Assembly (NCBI GenBank): GCA_022747635.1
Contig: JAKTNV010000004.1
Span: 25,399,179-25,463,178 of the forward strand
Direction of reading: 5' to 3'
Source of the DNA: Hetaerina americana
Taxonomy: Eukaryota > Arthropoda > Insecta > Odonata > Calopterygidae
DNA length: 64,000 nt
Within the stretch, counting starts at the first letter, position 1; every line of letters starts with the position of its first letter. Under the pieces are notes generated by a model that saw only the letters and a program-made list of their open reading frames with translations, was not told where the DNA came from and searched no databases. Shown here in pieces: positions 48,261 to 60,100 of this stretch. A program made the translations under genes and the position numbers.

Positions 48261-51200
48261 ATAAACCATCGCGTCGTCGTCGCTAGGCTTAAGAAAGCTA
48301 GAGCTCTTTCCCCGTCTTTTTTTCTCTGTTTCCAGAAAAAAAAGTGTAGGGGAATGGTCCTTCATTTCAACCTGCCAACTGCAGAAATTAGACAAATATA
48401 TCTGACATTTATATGGTAACCCTACCTGATATTAACTTTTCACATTAAACTCAACGTTTGACCACTTCTGCTGGGAGCTTCTTCAGAAGAATGAAAATTA
48501 CGCGAGGCATTCAGAAAGGAAATTTGGATAGAATAGCTCAGGGGAATAAATCGTACGGAAACATTTACTATTACAGTGATTTCTTTCGTTGGAATATTTT
48601 TCTGAGGTGTTGCGGCCAGGAAAAACAGTGAAGCCCAAAACTACCGATGAAAACTTTGAAAAGGAAACGATAATTACAGCTGAAAGCTTCCGCCTAAAAT
48701 TAATATCTACAACAGGTTTTTGACCGAATAACGTTACGGTAGTTCGCAAAGCAGCAAACGTGTACATAACTTATAGGTCTAATGATTAGTAATTTAATCG
48801 GATTATTTTATGAGTATTGTTATAACAAGGGAAGTTAAAAATAGGGAACTGTACATATTTTAAATTTTGTACATTATTATACGTGTTACGAGTGGTAACT
48901 TATTCTATTTTATTTTGCAAGATCTCTCTTCATAATTGCCTCACCTAACAGTGGTTTTCAAGTCCGGTTTTATCTTTTGAAGTTTTGATATGCTTAGCAA
49001 AGTTATTTTGTCTTCAAAATATGCTCCATACTATAATTTATTTGAACTGCATTCCATGTTTTCATCGTAATTATCACTCCTGAGTGATTGTTATACTTTC
49101 GGAAACTGGTTTCAGAAAGTCTTCTTTTTGATGCCCCTTTGCTATTAATAGTCTCTAGTCAAGAGAGGAGTTTTTCACTAATATGCATGATCAGCTACTT
49201 TATCACGCTCCTTGAAATGTTTCTAATGATATAGTAAACAAAAATGAAACAAATTCATAAGAAAAGAAGAATATCGGGACTGATTTATCACTTGCAAACG
49301 ATAGCTGCCTCAGTTAGTTAGGTGCTCATTCCATATCAACCTTGTCCTACGTTCATTCGATGTTTCGAAAATGACGTAAATTTAGCTTTTATTTTTTGCT
49401 GAGATAAAAAACTCATAATAAGTAACATATAACTCGTTATGTTTTCATACAAGATTCACATATTTGGTCAATTCTTAAAAGATCAGTTTTATTTGATCAA
49501 TATATGTTCTGGCAGTCTTCTGTCCAATAAATTGTTTTTCCCGATAGATATTGTCTCCTTAAGCTCCTCATATTTTCTTCTTCCCTTCATGTCGTTCACA
49601 ATGGCTATTTTCAGACTTCATCTTTGTTGTTTCCTGGAATTCTTTCTATTGTAATCCTCAACATTCAACGACCTTGAGAAATGTCGTTAAAAAGTTTTCA
49701 TTTCTTATTCCAATTTATCGTACTCTCGTAACTTCGTATTTCCGATACCATATGTATCCCAACAACTTCCTTTGAAAATCTGTCCATTTACGTGAAACTC
49801 TCACTTAATTTACACTATTCCGCCCTTTATCTCAAAGTTAATCTCCCTACTTCTTGAAAAATCTCATTTATTTAGTTTTGTTGACATTTCTATTCATTCT
49901 AAGGTGACTTCATTTTCTCTCGGTCCTTTGTCATCTCTACCCCCGACCTCTTTGAGCACAGCATATTTTTACTCTCTCCATACTTTGTATAGAGAAATGT
50001 GTTTCATTTACAAGATTATCCGACCTTGAGGTTGGAACGGAAATACACTTTTTAAAGTATCCTTAAAGTCATTTTGACTTTTTCTTAATTTTGTTTGTGA
50101 TTAAATGTGTACGCGCGCATATTCGAGTAAGTGATTAGGATTTTGTCGGCCGCATGACTCAAAACTAATTGTTTCGAATGGCATGAACTATTTTATTTCA
50201 TTTTTTGTATACATTTAAAAAAGTTAACTATATTTTGGCTTTTAAACGGAAAATTGGAGGAAAAATTTCAAGATGTTATGCTACTATCTTTTCCATTTTC
50301 TCTTTCTATGTTGAATGATTTCTAAAAACAATACATTTACAAATTCTCGATTGAATTGTTTTATTGATTATTTTCTCAAATATAGTTCTAAATAATATGC
50401 ATTTGATCACATTACGATATGTTTAGAGTCTCAATTTTTTATCGTGCATCGTCCTCAGTAACATATGGAGTGATGTTCGACAGTAGAGATTGGTTGGAAA
50501 GTGAAATTTTTAGTTAATTTTTTCTCAAATAAATTTTCATTTACCATTGCTTTCAGAGATATAACTTTGCATTCAGATGAATTTTATTTTAAATTATGAA
50601 CATCACAATGATGAAAAATGTTATTTACTGGTGCCAAAAACGTAAACACCAATGCTTCAGATATCACCTGTTCTAAAAATTTCTTGTAATTCTTATTCTT
50701 TCATTTTGGTGACTTAATAAAGTTAATTGATTCTACTTAAGTATTCTTTCTAAATGTTGAACCTTAATCAGATCACTTTAGGCAGCCAACATCCTCTTTG
50801 CCATTGACCGATATGCATTTTACTGGTTTACTTAGAAGAGACATGGCAATAGGTCAAGTGGAATAATGCGGTAAAATAAGTAGGAACAAAAGCATTTTCC
50901 GAAACCGTGATATGTTTCCTTCCCTACGGAATTCAAGGATCAGTTTTTTTCCTTGGCGAGGAACAACTTTTCTTTGAACAGAATTCGTATTCCGCTAAAA
51001 TATGAATGAATGTAAGTCAGAAAGTTATATTATAAATGTAATTAATCCAAAATCCAACTAGGCATAATTAGACTATTTTAAGTCATTTATGCTAGCGACT
51101 GAGTCTACCATTCCAATATTTCAGTAATGATACTTCGTTACGAATTGTTTCTAGTTTGGAAAATATATGGCTAGTTTTATTTAAACGTTTCCGATGCCCC

Positions 51201-54200
51201 CCTTTCAATGTTTTCAAAATACCGGTTCCATGTTATTTTCTCACTCACTGCTGTTCTCTGATACCATTACTTCGTAAGATTTTGATTTCGGGATTAGGAA
51301 ACACCAGTGATCTGGTTTACTTCATCGTCTGTCAAAACGTGAGATATTGATGAATGACGTTTCTGTCATTGATAATTAATTTACCCGAAATTTTGTGTGG
51401 GGCAGAGTAGTGCTTTCAACTCTCATTGGACCCCGATGCCTCCATAGGTTTACGAAAGCTGAACTGAAGGAGATGTCGATTTAAATCATATCCACTTGCT
51501 GTAAATTACTCCGTAGAGAATTTCACTACCTCAAAAATATCACCGTGTTTGAGTTTGACTGAGGGCCGTGTTTTAAACAAAGCGCTTCACTTGGCGGTCC
51601 AATTCTCAGAAATATTACACTGAACCACTACTTGAAGTTTTGATATCCGTATATAGATGCGGTATACTCTTCATTATGGTATTCTGCAGGGTTTCATATT
51701 AGATTTTAATCAGGTTTTGCTCTTATGGGAGAATCAATTACAGATATTAAGAACATTTTTGAACATCATGCTCTTTCCAAAGTCAAAGGTTGAACAGATT
51801 TGTCATAGCACGTGCATTCACTTAAATTATCTGTGTTGCACTCTTGGTACCGCTCACATTAATCTGCCGTTTATCGAATTTGGCTTGGAAACAGCTTGAC
51901 GTTTCCCGTGAGAATTTTCATCAATAATGCTGATGTTTACGAATTTGATCTCTCCAATTGACGGAGATGAGACAGCTCCAGCAACTGTGCCGAACCGAGT
52001 GGTGCTCTCGTTAGCGCGCGTGCTGCTCCATTCGCAAGCCACAGTTTGCAGACATGTCTCTTTTTCGAGAGCACGCACGTGAGCAGAGTGCACTGTTTGA
52101 AAGGCTCCTATCATATTCCATCCATGTTAGTTTTTCCTATCCGTATCGAAGCAAGACCGTGCGCTGGTGAAGAGATCGAGAATTCCAGCCTCGCGAATTT
52201 CAGGTCGTTTAAAAAATGATGCTCATTTCTCGTGGATTTATTTCCCAAAATGTCACGCAAATATTTCTCGGAAGTCAACGTCTTATTCTGGAGTAAACAA
52301 TTGGCACCGTTTCATACAGTTGGTTATTCACCGCAAGGTTTCATGAATTCACAGAGAATGGCCGTTCAACTTCTAGGTAAAAAATACCCTTACCTGGTAA
52401 TATCAGCTTCACGTGAGGAAATGTGTCTAGGATTGAATTTGGGCAATTTGAGTGCTGAGAAATTCCCTTCAATCGAGGGTGGGTTGATTGCAAATGTGTA
52501 CATTTTTTATCTGTTCATGATTTGAATTTTTGACTTGAAGCATTTTTAAAGCCCATATCGAGTGTTATTTAATCACCGGCAAAGGAATGAAATTTTGAGT
52601 TTAGAAAAAAAGATACCTTTCACTTGATTGGTAGGTGAGATTTCATTATATCATTTCAACTCCATTGAATATAGCAATTATAATAATATTATTCCATAAA
52701 TTTCGACTATAGAATGTTTTTAATATTTTGTTCGTGTACTTTTAAAAGTAAAATAGAATAAGATTCCGCTAGATATGTTCTAACCAAAATGTATTCTCCA
52801 TGAAATATGTTCTCACTCGTTCTGAACATCAATTAGGAAAAAGAACAGGTATTTATTTCTCCACAATTTTTCAAGATAACAGATGCTTCGCTTATAAGGT
52901 TTCCCGTTTGGGGGAAAGACCGACGTCAATCAAGAAATTTCGAGAATCACCTGAGAGAGACGGTTCAAATTCCCGAAATCTCCCGAGATAGTGATTATGA
53001 ATAAATTTATGAATAATTTCACTTCCTTACTTCCCAATTTCACTTTAAAAAAATGATTTTCCTTAATTATCGAGCAGTGATCACTTCGTTCTAGAGTTAT
53101 AACGAGAAAACAACATACATCCTTTGAGGACAATTTTTTACGATTCAGACTTCTGAGATTTCCTCTTGCAGCATCCATTGATTGTGCGGTGTAGATTCGG
53201 ATGTTAGGTAGCTAAGCAAAAAGATTGATAATTAAGTGAGAAGAATTTACTGTTGCTATCCACATTAAACGGCAGCAGTAGAAGAAATGCGTGAAAGTCA
53301 CGTTACCTTCCCCCTCGCTCAACGAGTCAACTAACAAAGGAACTAAATCCAGTCATATTGCGTTCAAATAGCGAGGTATCACTTGTACACCACTACTGAG
53401 TCTAGGAGTCACTAATGAGTCCTTATCTCGAAATGTACGACTATGATATCCTCCTTCTTGCACTCTGTCGCTTGCACCTTGAGTTTTCCTACGGTTACAT
53501 TTTCGTCACTCTTGTTGCTTTGTTCGCAATCGTCACTTCTAAGCGTTTCAGTCATCTTCGTTGAAAATAAATAAATCAGACGATTTACATAGAAATTATT
53601 CAATCAAGTGTAGGGGTTAAATTTTTCTCTTTACTAGTTTGTTGAAACTATACCTACGCCATTCTTGCTGTGTACCTTCATATCAAGCATCGTTGATGCT
53701 GTGCGTAACTGTTTCACTATTCATCATCATCTTAAAATCCTTGATTGGGAATGAAATGATGACAATAGTCGATATCGCGCATCAATATTTAATTTTTTTG
53801 AAGTTTTTGTCAAAACAAGATATAGTTTAAAATAAAGCAAGTTCAGAATTTCTTAGTTTGTCCATTTATTACCCGAGTCACATAAATCATCGGGTCAGAT
53901 TGACTGGTGAAAAACGTTCATTTAGGGTTATTATTGAGTTGGGTCATCCATTATTCAAAATTCGACGTCCTCAGTAAATCAAGGACTACCTTGATTTTAT
54001 GCACGTTCATAGTTTCATGCCTCGAGTTTAAACTATCGACGCCTCCAAATGCTCGATCTAATGATTAAAATATCGAGCAGTATTCATCAACTACATTAAG
54101 AGTCCTCAGCTAAAATAAAACTTTCATTCTTTGTCGTCTTAACGACTGAATCACATCTTTTCCAGCTTTATAATCGTTCAAATATATATATATTATTTTG

Positions 54201-55180
54201 TGTTTTTGAATCACATCACAGTTTGCGTTGGGAATACGTCTTAATTTAAAATAGTTAACGTTTTTGTAAAGACTAAACTTATTGTTTTCTGGTACCCCTT
54301 TGCTTTTCTGCATGTCTCACATGAACAAAAATTACTTGGCATGATACGTTATTATTTACTTATCGACCCACCTCTCGGTTGCTAAGAAATATACATGCGG
54401 TGGTAGCCGCTGACCTTGAAAATGACTTGTAGTTAAGGTCCGAGTTGGAAATTATTTATTACATAGATTATAACGAGTAGTTTATACTTATTTCTTCGAC
54501 TGTTCACTCATAAATTCTTCATAGAAAAAGTACAATAATGAAGATTTGAAGAATTTAATTTCAGGATCATTTCATGACTTCCATTTGTTTCATTTATCGA
54601 TGTCTTCTCAATCATCCTGTCATATCATTATATATTTTTTTGTTATGTCGTATTGTATTAGAGAGTATTATTTATTAGCATAAATTTATTCAAATGAACT
54701 TGCTGGCAGGAATTAATTGAGCGTTATGAAGTATTCATGAATGAGCGTATAAAAGGAGAATTTATGGAAATGCAACAGCAAATGGTATAAGGAGGATCCG
54801 AAAGGTTTATGAAGAATACTAATTGTCGGAGGCATACCAGTAAAATTGTGCAGTGCAAGTCTTTTAATTGATTTCATCCTCCTCCCTCATATTGAAAAAT
54901 ATTCCGAATGCTTATGTTTTTTAAAATTTTTTTATTATATAGGTCATACTTTCGAGAACCCGTGAATGCGTTCCGTTTAACGAAAGAATGGAATTTATTG
55001 CCAGGCCGTCTAGTCTGTTTCATCGCCTACAATTTCATCTTTCAGGGCCATTGAGTGCACAGAATACTGGAGTACGAATTTTTCCGAATTTCATGTAATG
55101 CTCGATTTTGATTAAAACGTGCTCGCATCATTTTTTTCTGCAAATGGAATAAACCCAGTGAACTGATTCTTCATCTAATA
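48261..55180. other. Long stretch without recognised genes
   Basis: AT-rich, CpG-normal DNA. Short ORFs (for example 51854-52114 and 52232-52525) have no family features. No transposon ends were recognised. Confidence 0.4.
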
Positions 55181-55185
55181 CCGGC

Positions 55186-55300
55186 CGTCTGGTGGGTAAT
55201 GCATTCCATATATAACGCAGAGGTCACGGGTTTATATCTCGCCCAAATATTTCCTCTAGGAAACAGCCATTTCCCTTAGGGCATTTAAAATTAAGTGCCA
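55186..55300 (+). mobile_element. Possible degenerate SINE
   Basis: CTGGTGGGTAATGC (A-box-like, about 55190-55203) and GGGTTTATATCTCG (poor B box, about 55228-55241) are spaced as in a tRNA-derived SINE, and an AGAGGTCACGGGTTT context resembles the other copies. The similarity is weak. Confidence 0.35.
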
Positions 55301-55596
55301 CTACTATTTCTCATCTCTCTATTTGGAGTTATTTCAAAATTTAATTCGAAGTCTCTTTTTAATATAAATACATTGGCAGTTGTCACGCTTAAATGTTTAG
55401 GATTTGTTTTACGTAGGATGATACCCATGTATTTCACTTATATGCGCGTCAAAACATTAAATTTCTATGAATGATGGAATAGTAGTTCTATCGCTCAAAA
55501 TTGAAATAATGATATTTAACTCCTTTCATAGTAGCGAAAAATTGAGATAATATCCCTTTCTACGCACTTTATGGAAAGTAGAATACGTAGTAACAA

Positions 55597-55830
55597 CGGG
55601 GGATCGAAGTCATGGCTATCGTACTGGCTTCCCACCCAGAGGGCACGGGTTCAAATCCCGGCGGTTTTGAATATTTGTCAGTGGTATCGCGATCCCTACT
55701 TGAGGTGCTTTGTGGAGGGAATTTTGAGTGAGTACGCCGTCCGTCGGATGGGACGTTAAGCTGCGGACCCCTGTGTTGGAGTGTTGAGAGAAAGTTGCCC
55801 ATAAAAATCTTGTCAAATACGAGTTCAATA
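55597..55830 (+). mobile_element. tRNA-derived SINE, family C
   Basis: A tRNA-like head contains B box GGTTCAAATCC (55648-55658) within the complementary GGG/CCC arms of a T stem. The body then carries GATGGGACGTTAAGCTGCGG (about 55748-55767), a block resembling the shared central or tail region of several invertebrate SINEs. Its tail differs from copies A and B. The ends are approximate. Confidence 0.7.
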
Positions 55831-56279
55831 TGTACTAAGTTATGAAGTATTGGGAAGTATTTAATCCAAAATTGAAAATACCTCTACTTTAAACTTAAAT
55901 TTTCTTCAATCCATCTTCTAGGCACTCTTTTATAGTATATCGCATTTTTAGTTTATATGGTCATTGTAAAGGTCCGATTTAATAAACAATTTAGGTGACG
56001 ATCATACTCTCTTTAGCATGATTATTATTGTGACTCCTTCGTTTATTCAACGAATACTTATCTTGGGGTTAACTAGCGGTTATAAAACCAAGAACTAGTT
56101 TATTTGGATATAGATTTATTGCAAAACGTAATCATACTCGGTGTCAGAATGAGTATTGAAAATCTTCGCGGTCAAAACAGGATCCATGTATTTCGGAATG
56201 GCCTGTACGCCTCTTTCCAATTCGCTCCGATCCAATTACTTAATGACAACTCCAAGCGAGTGAGAACAAGTAAACATCA
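55831..56279. other. Unassigned AT-rich DNA
   Basis: No recognisable gene or repeat was found. Confidence 0.4.
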
Positions 56280-56855
56280 TGGGCGGCGTATCTCCTCTTT
56301 CCGGTGTCCGGGCCCTGGGTTTTAGGTCGCGCACATGTTCCATGCACACATGCGACCGCAGGGGAAGCTTTTGCGTCCTCCTCCCCCGCCCTCACTCACC
56401 GCCATCAGTTGTCCCAACTCCTGCCCACGTGACAGTATCATTCAATGGGATGGCGAGAGGTTGAACACGGACATATTGACTGCGTGCGTGCTGCCATTTG
56501 CGAAGGGCGGGCCGTGAGCCCCGCGTGGCCTCCTCGAGACAGGTGTTTCGGTTATGGGGAGTTGGCCGCAGAGAGTGGGACACACAACGGACGGGAGTGT
56601 CGAGGAATAAAAAAGGGGGAGATAGGAAGTGAACGGTCTCGTGGAAATGAGATAAGGCCTTCATTAAAGTTACGCTTCTGCGGTTCCTCCTAATCTCGGT
56701 GATAGTTCCTCCGTCGCTGGCTTCCTCGCTGAGGAGGAAGGCTAGGTGGAAATGCGCGGAGGGAACCCAGGAGAGCTAAACGCGACCTTTCCCTCCTGTC
56801 TTTCATTTCTTACCTGACTCGGCTCCGTAACGTCTCGCGTCGGCTGGTTATTGCT
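56280..56855. other. GC-rich island
   Basis: CpG-rich sequence abutting the hAT-like MITE. ORFs on both strands lack family motifs. AATAAAAAAGGGGG near 56605 is TATA-like but weak. Confidence 0.35.
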
Positions 56856-56863
56856 GCTAGTAG

Positions 56864-57142
56864 CAGGGGCGGATCAAAGGACCCCCCCCCCACTATTGTG
56901 GAATATTTTTCCTTCAATATATCTAAAAATATGTATTCATTAGAAAGTAATTAAAATTCCCTGTCGTTCCCCGAGCATAAAATTGCCTACTTGACGGTTC
57001 ATTTCGGTCTCTCAATTGATGCGGTTTGTTTGCAATTTACTATGATTAACTCATTTTTTTAGGAAAACTTCCATACATTTAATTTGTTCGTATATGAAAA
57101 TCCCACCCCCCTCTCATTCAATATTTTCTGGATCCGCCTCTG
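56864..57142. mobile_element. hAT-like MITE (279 bp)
   Basis: The ends are near-identical inverted repeats: CAGGGGCGGATC (56864-56875) and the reverse complement of GATCCGCCTCTG (57131-57142), 11 of 12 matching. The 8-bp flanks GCTAGTAG (56856-56863) and GCCAGTTG (57143-57150) agree at 6 of 8 positions, consistent with an aged 8-bp hAT target duplication. Inside are a run of ten C (56882-56891) and CCCACCCCCCTC near the right end, with no coding capacity. hAT membership rests on the TIR style and duplication length. Confidence 0.7.
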
Positions 57143-57150
57143 GCCAGTTG

Positions 57151-60100
57151 GCGATAAAGTTTACCAATGTATGTTATATTTATCAATTATCATCTCATCA
57201 TTGGTTATGTATATACCACCAGCAGGCGTTATGAAATACATTTTTTCATAACTTAAGACCGAATAATAGAATTAATAGAATAAAATTTCCTCGAATAATG
57301 CTGCGTATCATACAAGTGGAATCGTTAGCATTGATTTAGACTGTATTCTTTCTATACCTAAATATCCGTGTGGTAAGAGGTTAAGGAATGGATAATCTTT
57401 CTCGATGTTTTTTTGATTCGTACGATCAAAGTACGGAACTGTTAAATATTTCCAATTATTTCAATTGTTAAAAGGCTGGTCTCCAGAGTTTCCAGCGTCG
57501 GTTTGCGCAAAACTTACATGTAACGACAAAAATGGATGGAGCATAATCTGCCCAAAAGCTTTGTAATGAAACAAGTTTCTTCTGCTTAGACTTCACTAAG
57601 CCAAGTGCTTTCTATTATCACTTGGGATACTCGTGAGCATTATAATACGAGTATATCTGCTAATGGTAGGCTTTGGACAGACCCTAACAGCTCTTACGTC
57701 TAGCGCGGAATTCTCCTTGTTTGGCCTACTTTATGTCCTCTCCCAGTTCTCCGTACCCTCTACCTGCCGTCGTGTTGTCCAAAAAGGCTATTATTCTTCC
57801 CTGCTTACAAAATTACCTCGTGCTATGTGTTGGTGAATAACACCTTTGAGAATGGCTGCTCGAGGAATTGGTATGGGTGTAATATCAAGTGAATTCGAAA
57901 TAACATAGAAATGAGAATTTTACCATCATCATCTCATGAAGCTGATATGTGAGATAATGGTTGAAAGGATAATAAAACAGATAATTTTTTAACTAACGGT
58001 TGTTATCATAGTCCCTCAGTGTTAGTCGTACCACGATTATTACGGCCGTCCTATGTTTATCAGCATGGAGATCGCCAAAATATATCTGTGAAGAAAGCCA
58101 TAGGACTAATACTGTTCTTACACGAGTCCAATTGTGTTTTAAAATTGTATTTATGAATAACTTTAAATATATTTGCATGGTGTATAAAATTGCATCAATG
58201 GTACCAAAGGTAATTTATACGATTTGATATAAAAGTAAAAAAGTAAAACCCTTTTCGAAATGGAATTATTTGCATAAGTGAGTAGCAACTATTTTATCCG
58301 ACTTTATGGACTTTGGGCACAAATTTAGGTAATGTGTCTCACTCATCTTACGTTTTGGTCAAGTAAATATTCAAAATGCTTTTATACACGGAGGTACTGG
58401 CCATACGGGATGGTAAATTATATTGACGTGGTGAAAATATTATTCACATAATGAAATTATTGAAGAACATTTTACTTTTTAGAAAGCAATGAATAAAATG
58501 ACCCCCGTGAATGGTTATTTTAATTGCATAAAAAATACTCACTTGTGTAAGCGTATTTACTGGCTTGGGTTTAAACTTGGTATTGAGAATGAAAATATCA
58601 TCTTGGCAGACTTAAAAAAATATCTTCGCACGGTTGAGGAGTGTATTCATCGATCACTTGGCCTTATCCCGAATAAAGAAACTCCCAAGGTCTCAGACTG
58701 TTTCCCATCTCAATTGCAAGAACGGGACCAATCGACCGTGTGGCGAAGGGTTGATCTCACCTGTCGAAGAAGAACCTTTAGAATTGAAATCTTACTCTCA
58801 GCAAGCATTGGATTCGGGGGCGGATTTCTTTTTGAAAAAAAATAAGGCGAGTCGACTTGCTACGCGTCATTCCAGGCCGAAAATTGGTTATTGGATAGAA
58901 AAGGTACCTAGTGAGACACAATGGCCCTGTTACAATCGTGTTTGAAAACTTATCAGTGTATCCTCATGCATGGAAAACTTGCGATGAAACTTAAAGAATA
59001 GTTTGGTTTTATCAGGCCTATTTCTGGGGGGAAGTGATTTGTAAGATTAGGGAACGTTTCCATCTTACTCGTGTCAGATCCCATTTAGAGTACGTGCCCT
59101 GCATAAGAGATTTGACTGAGAAAATTACATATTCGTGACACATATAAGGTTCAATGCGCGGGAAACCGAATTTTTTAAAAATCGGACGAAAAAAGCGCCA
59201 CCACAATACTTGCAGGCATGGTTTGCGAATAATTTATGCAAAAAATATTCAGATTGAAATTTAAAAAATAAAAAATAAAGGCGGTTAGCTCCGCAACTAA
59301 ATTTAAAGCAGTTTTTCTCACGCCAATTTATATCTGAAGATGGAACCACGAGTATAACTCTGGAGAAGTAGCCGGAACTAATATTGTAGCATCAGGATCA
59401 ACTATTCCACCAATAATAAGTGTAATATAAACATAACCATCGAAATGATCCCCCTATTCCTTGAAAACCTATTCCATTTTCCATCCCTTTTCAATCGGTA
59501 TTTGCACCCCTGGCTTGAAGCGTTGGTTGTTCCTCAGGATATGCATATGAAATGTGGGCTGAATTCCGTTTCAGTGTCGGAAACGAATTTTAATTTGCAA
59601 GCAAGGAGAGGAAAAAAAAGTCAAAGATAGAGGTAAGGAGAGGAAGCAAACGAATCCAGGCACGCGCTAATCAAGTCCCACCCTGCTACTTCTCGTTAGG
59701 AACGGAGAGAGTTGCACCAAAGGTACGGAAGGAATTCCTACTCGTACTCTTTTAGTAAGTTACACCTAAAAAAAAACATGGTTTCAGCATTCTGCGGCGA
59801 GAATATCACCGGTTATACCTTCTTGTTAAACAATAGACCTCCGTTTTACCCTTTTGATTATTTTCGTTGCGTTAATTTCATTTGAGAAAATTACACGTTT
59901 AAAACATTTTCTACTCCGAGAGGAAATAAAGAATCTTCATTAGCTGGAGGTCCTGCTTTGAATACGTAAATGGAATTCTTAATTACAAGGACTGCTTCTA
60001 TGAAATCTGACATGGAGTAAAAAGCATTAAAAGCCAGCAAAACACGAAATACCTTTTCGATTAAAATAAAGGTGGCATTCCAATTTTTACCTTCTACGTG

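Noticed and set aside
54710..54784. 75-bp exon-like stretch (ELIERYEVFMNERIKGEFM)
   Set aside because: The acceptor lacks a pyrimidine tract, the donor GTATAA is weak, and an in-frame stop lies just upstream. Chance is the simplest explanation.
55620..55665. Possible tRNA gene
   Set aside because: The T-arm is good, but there is no acceptor stem and the sequence runs on into a SINE body.
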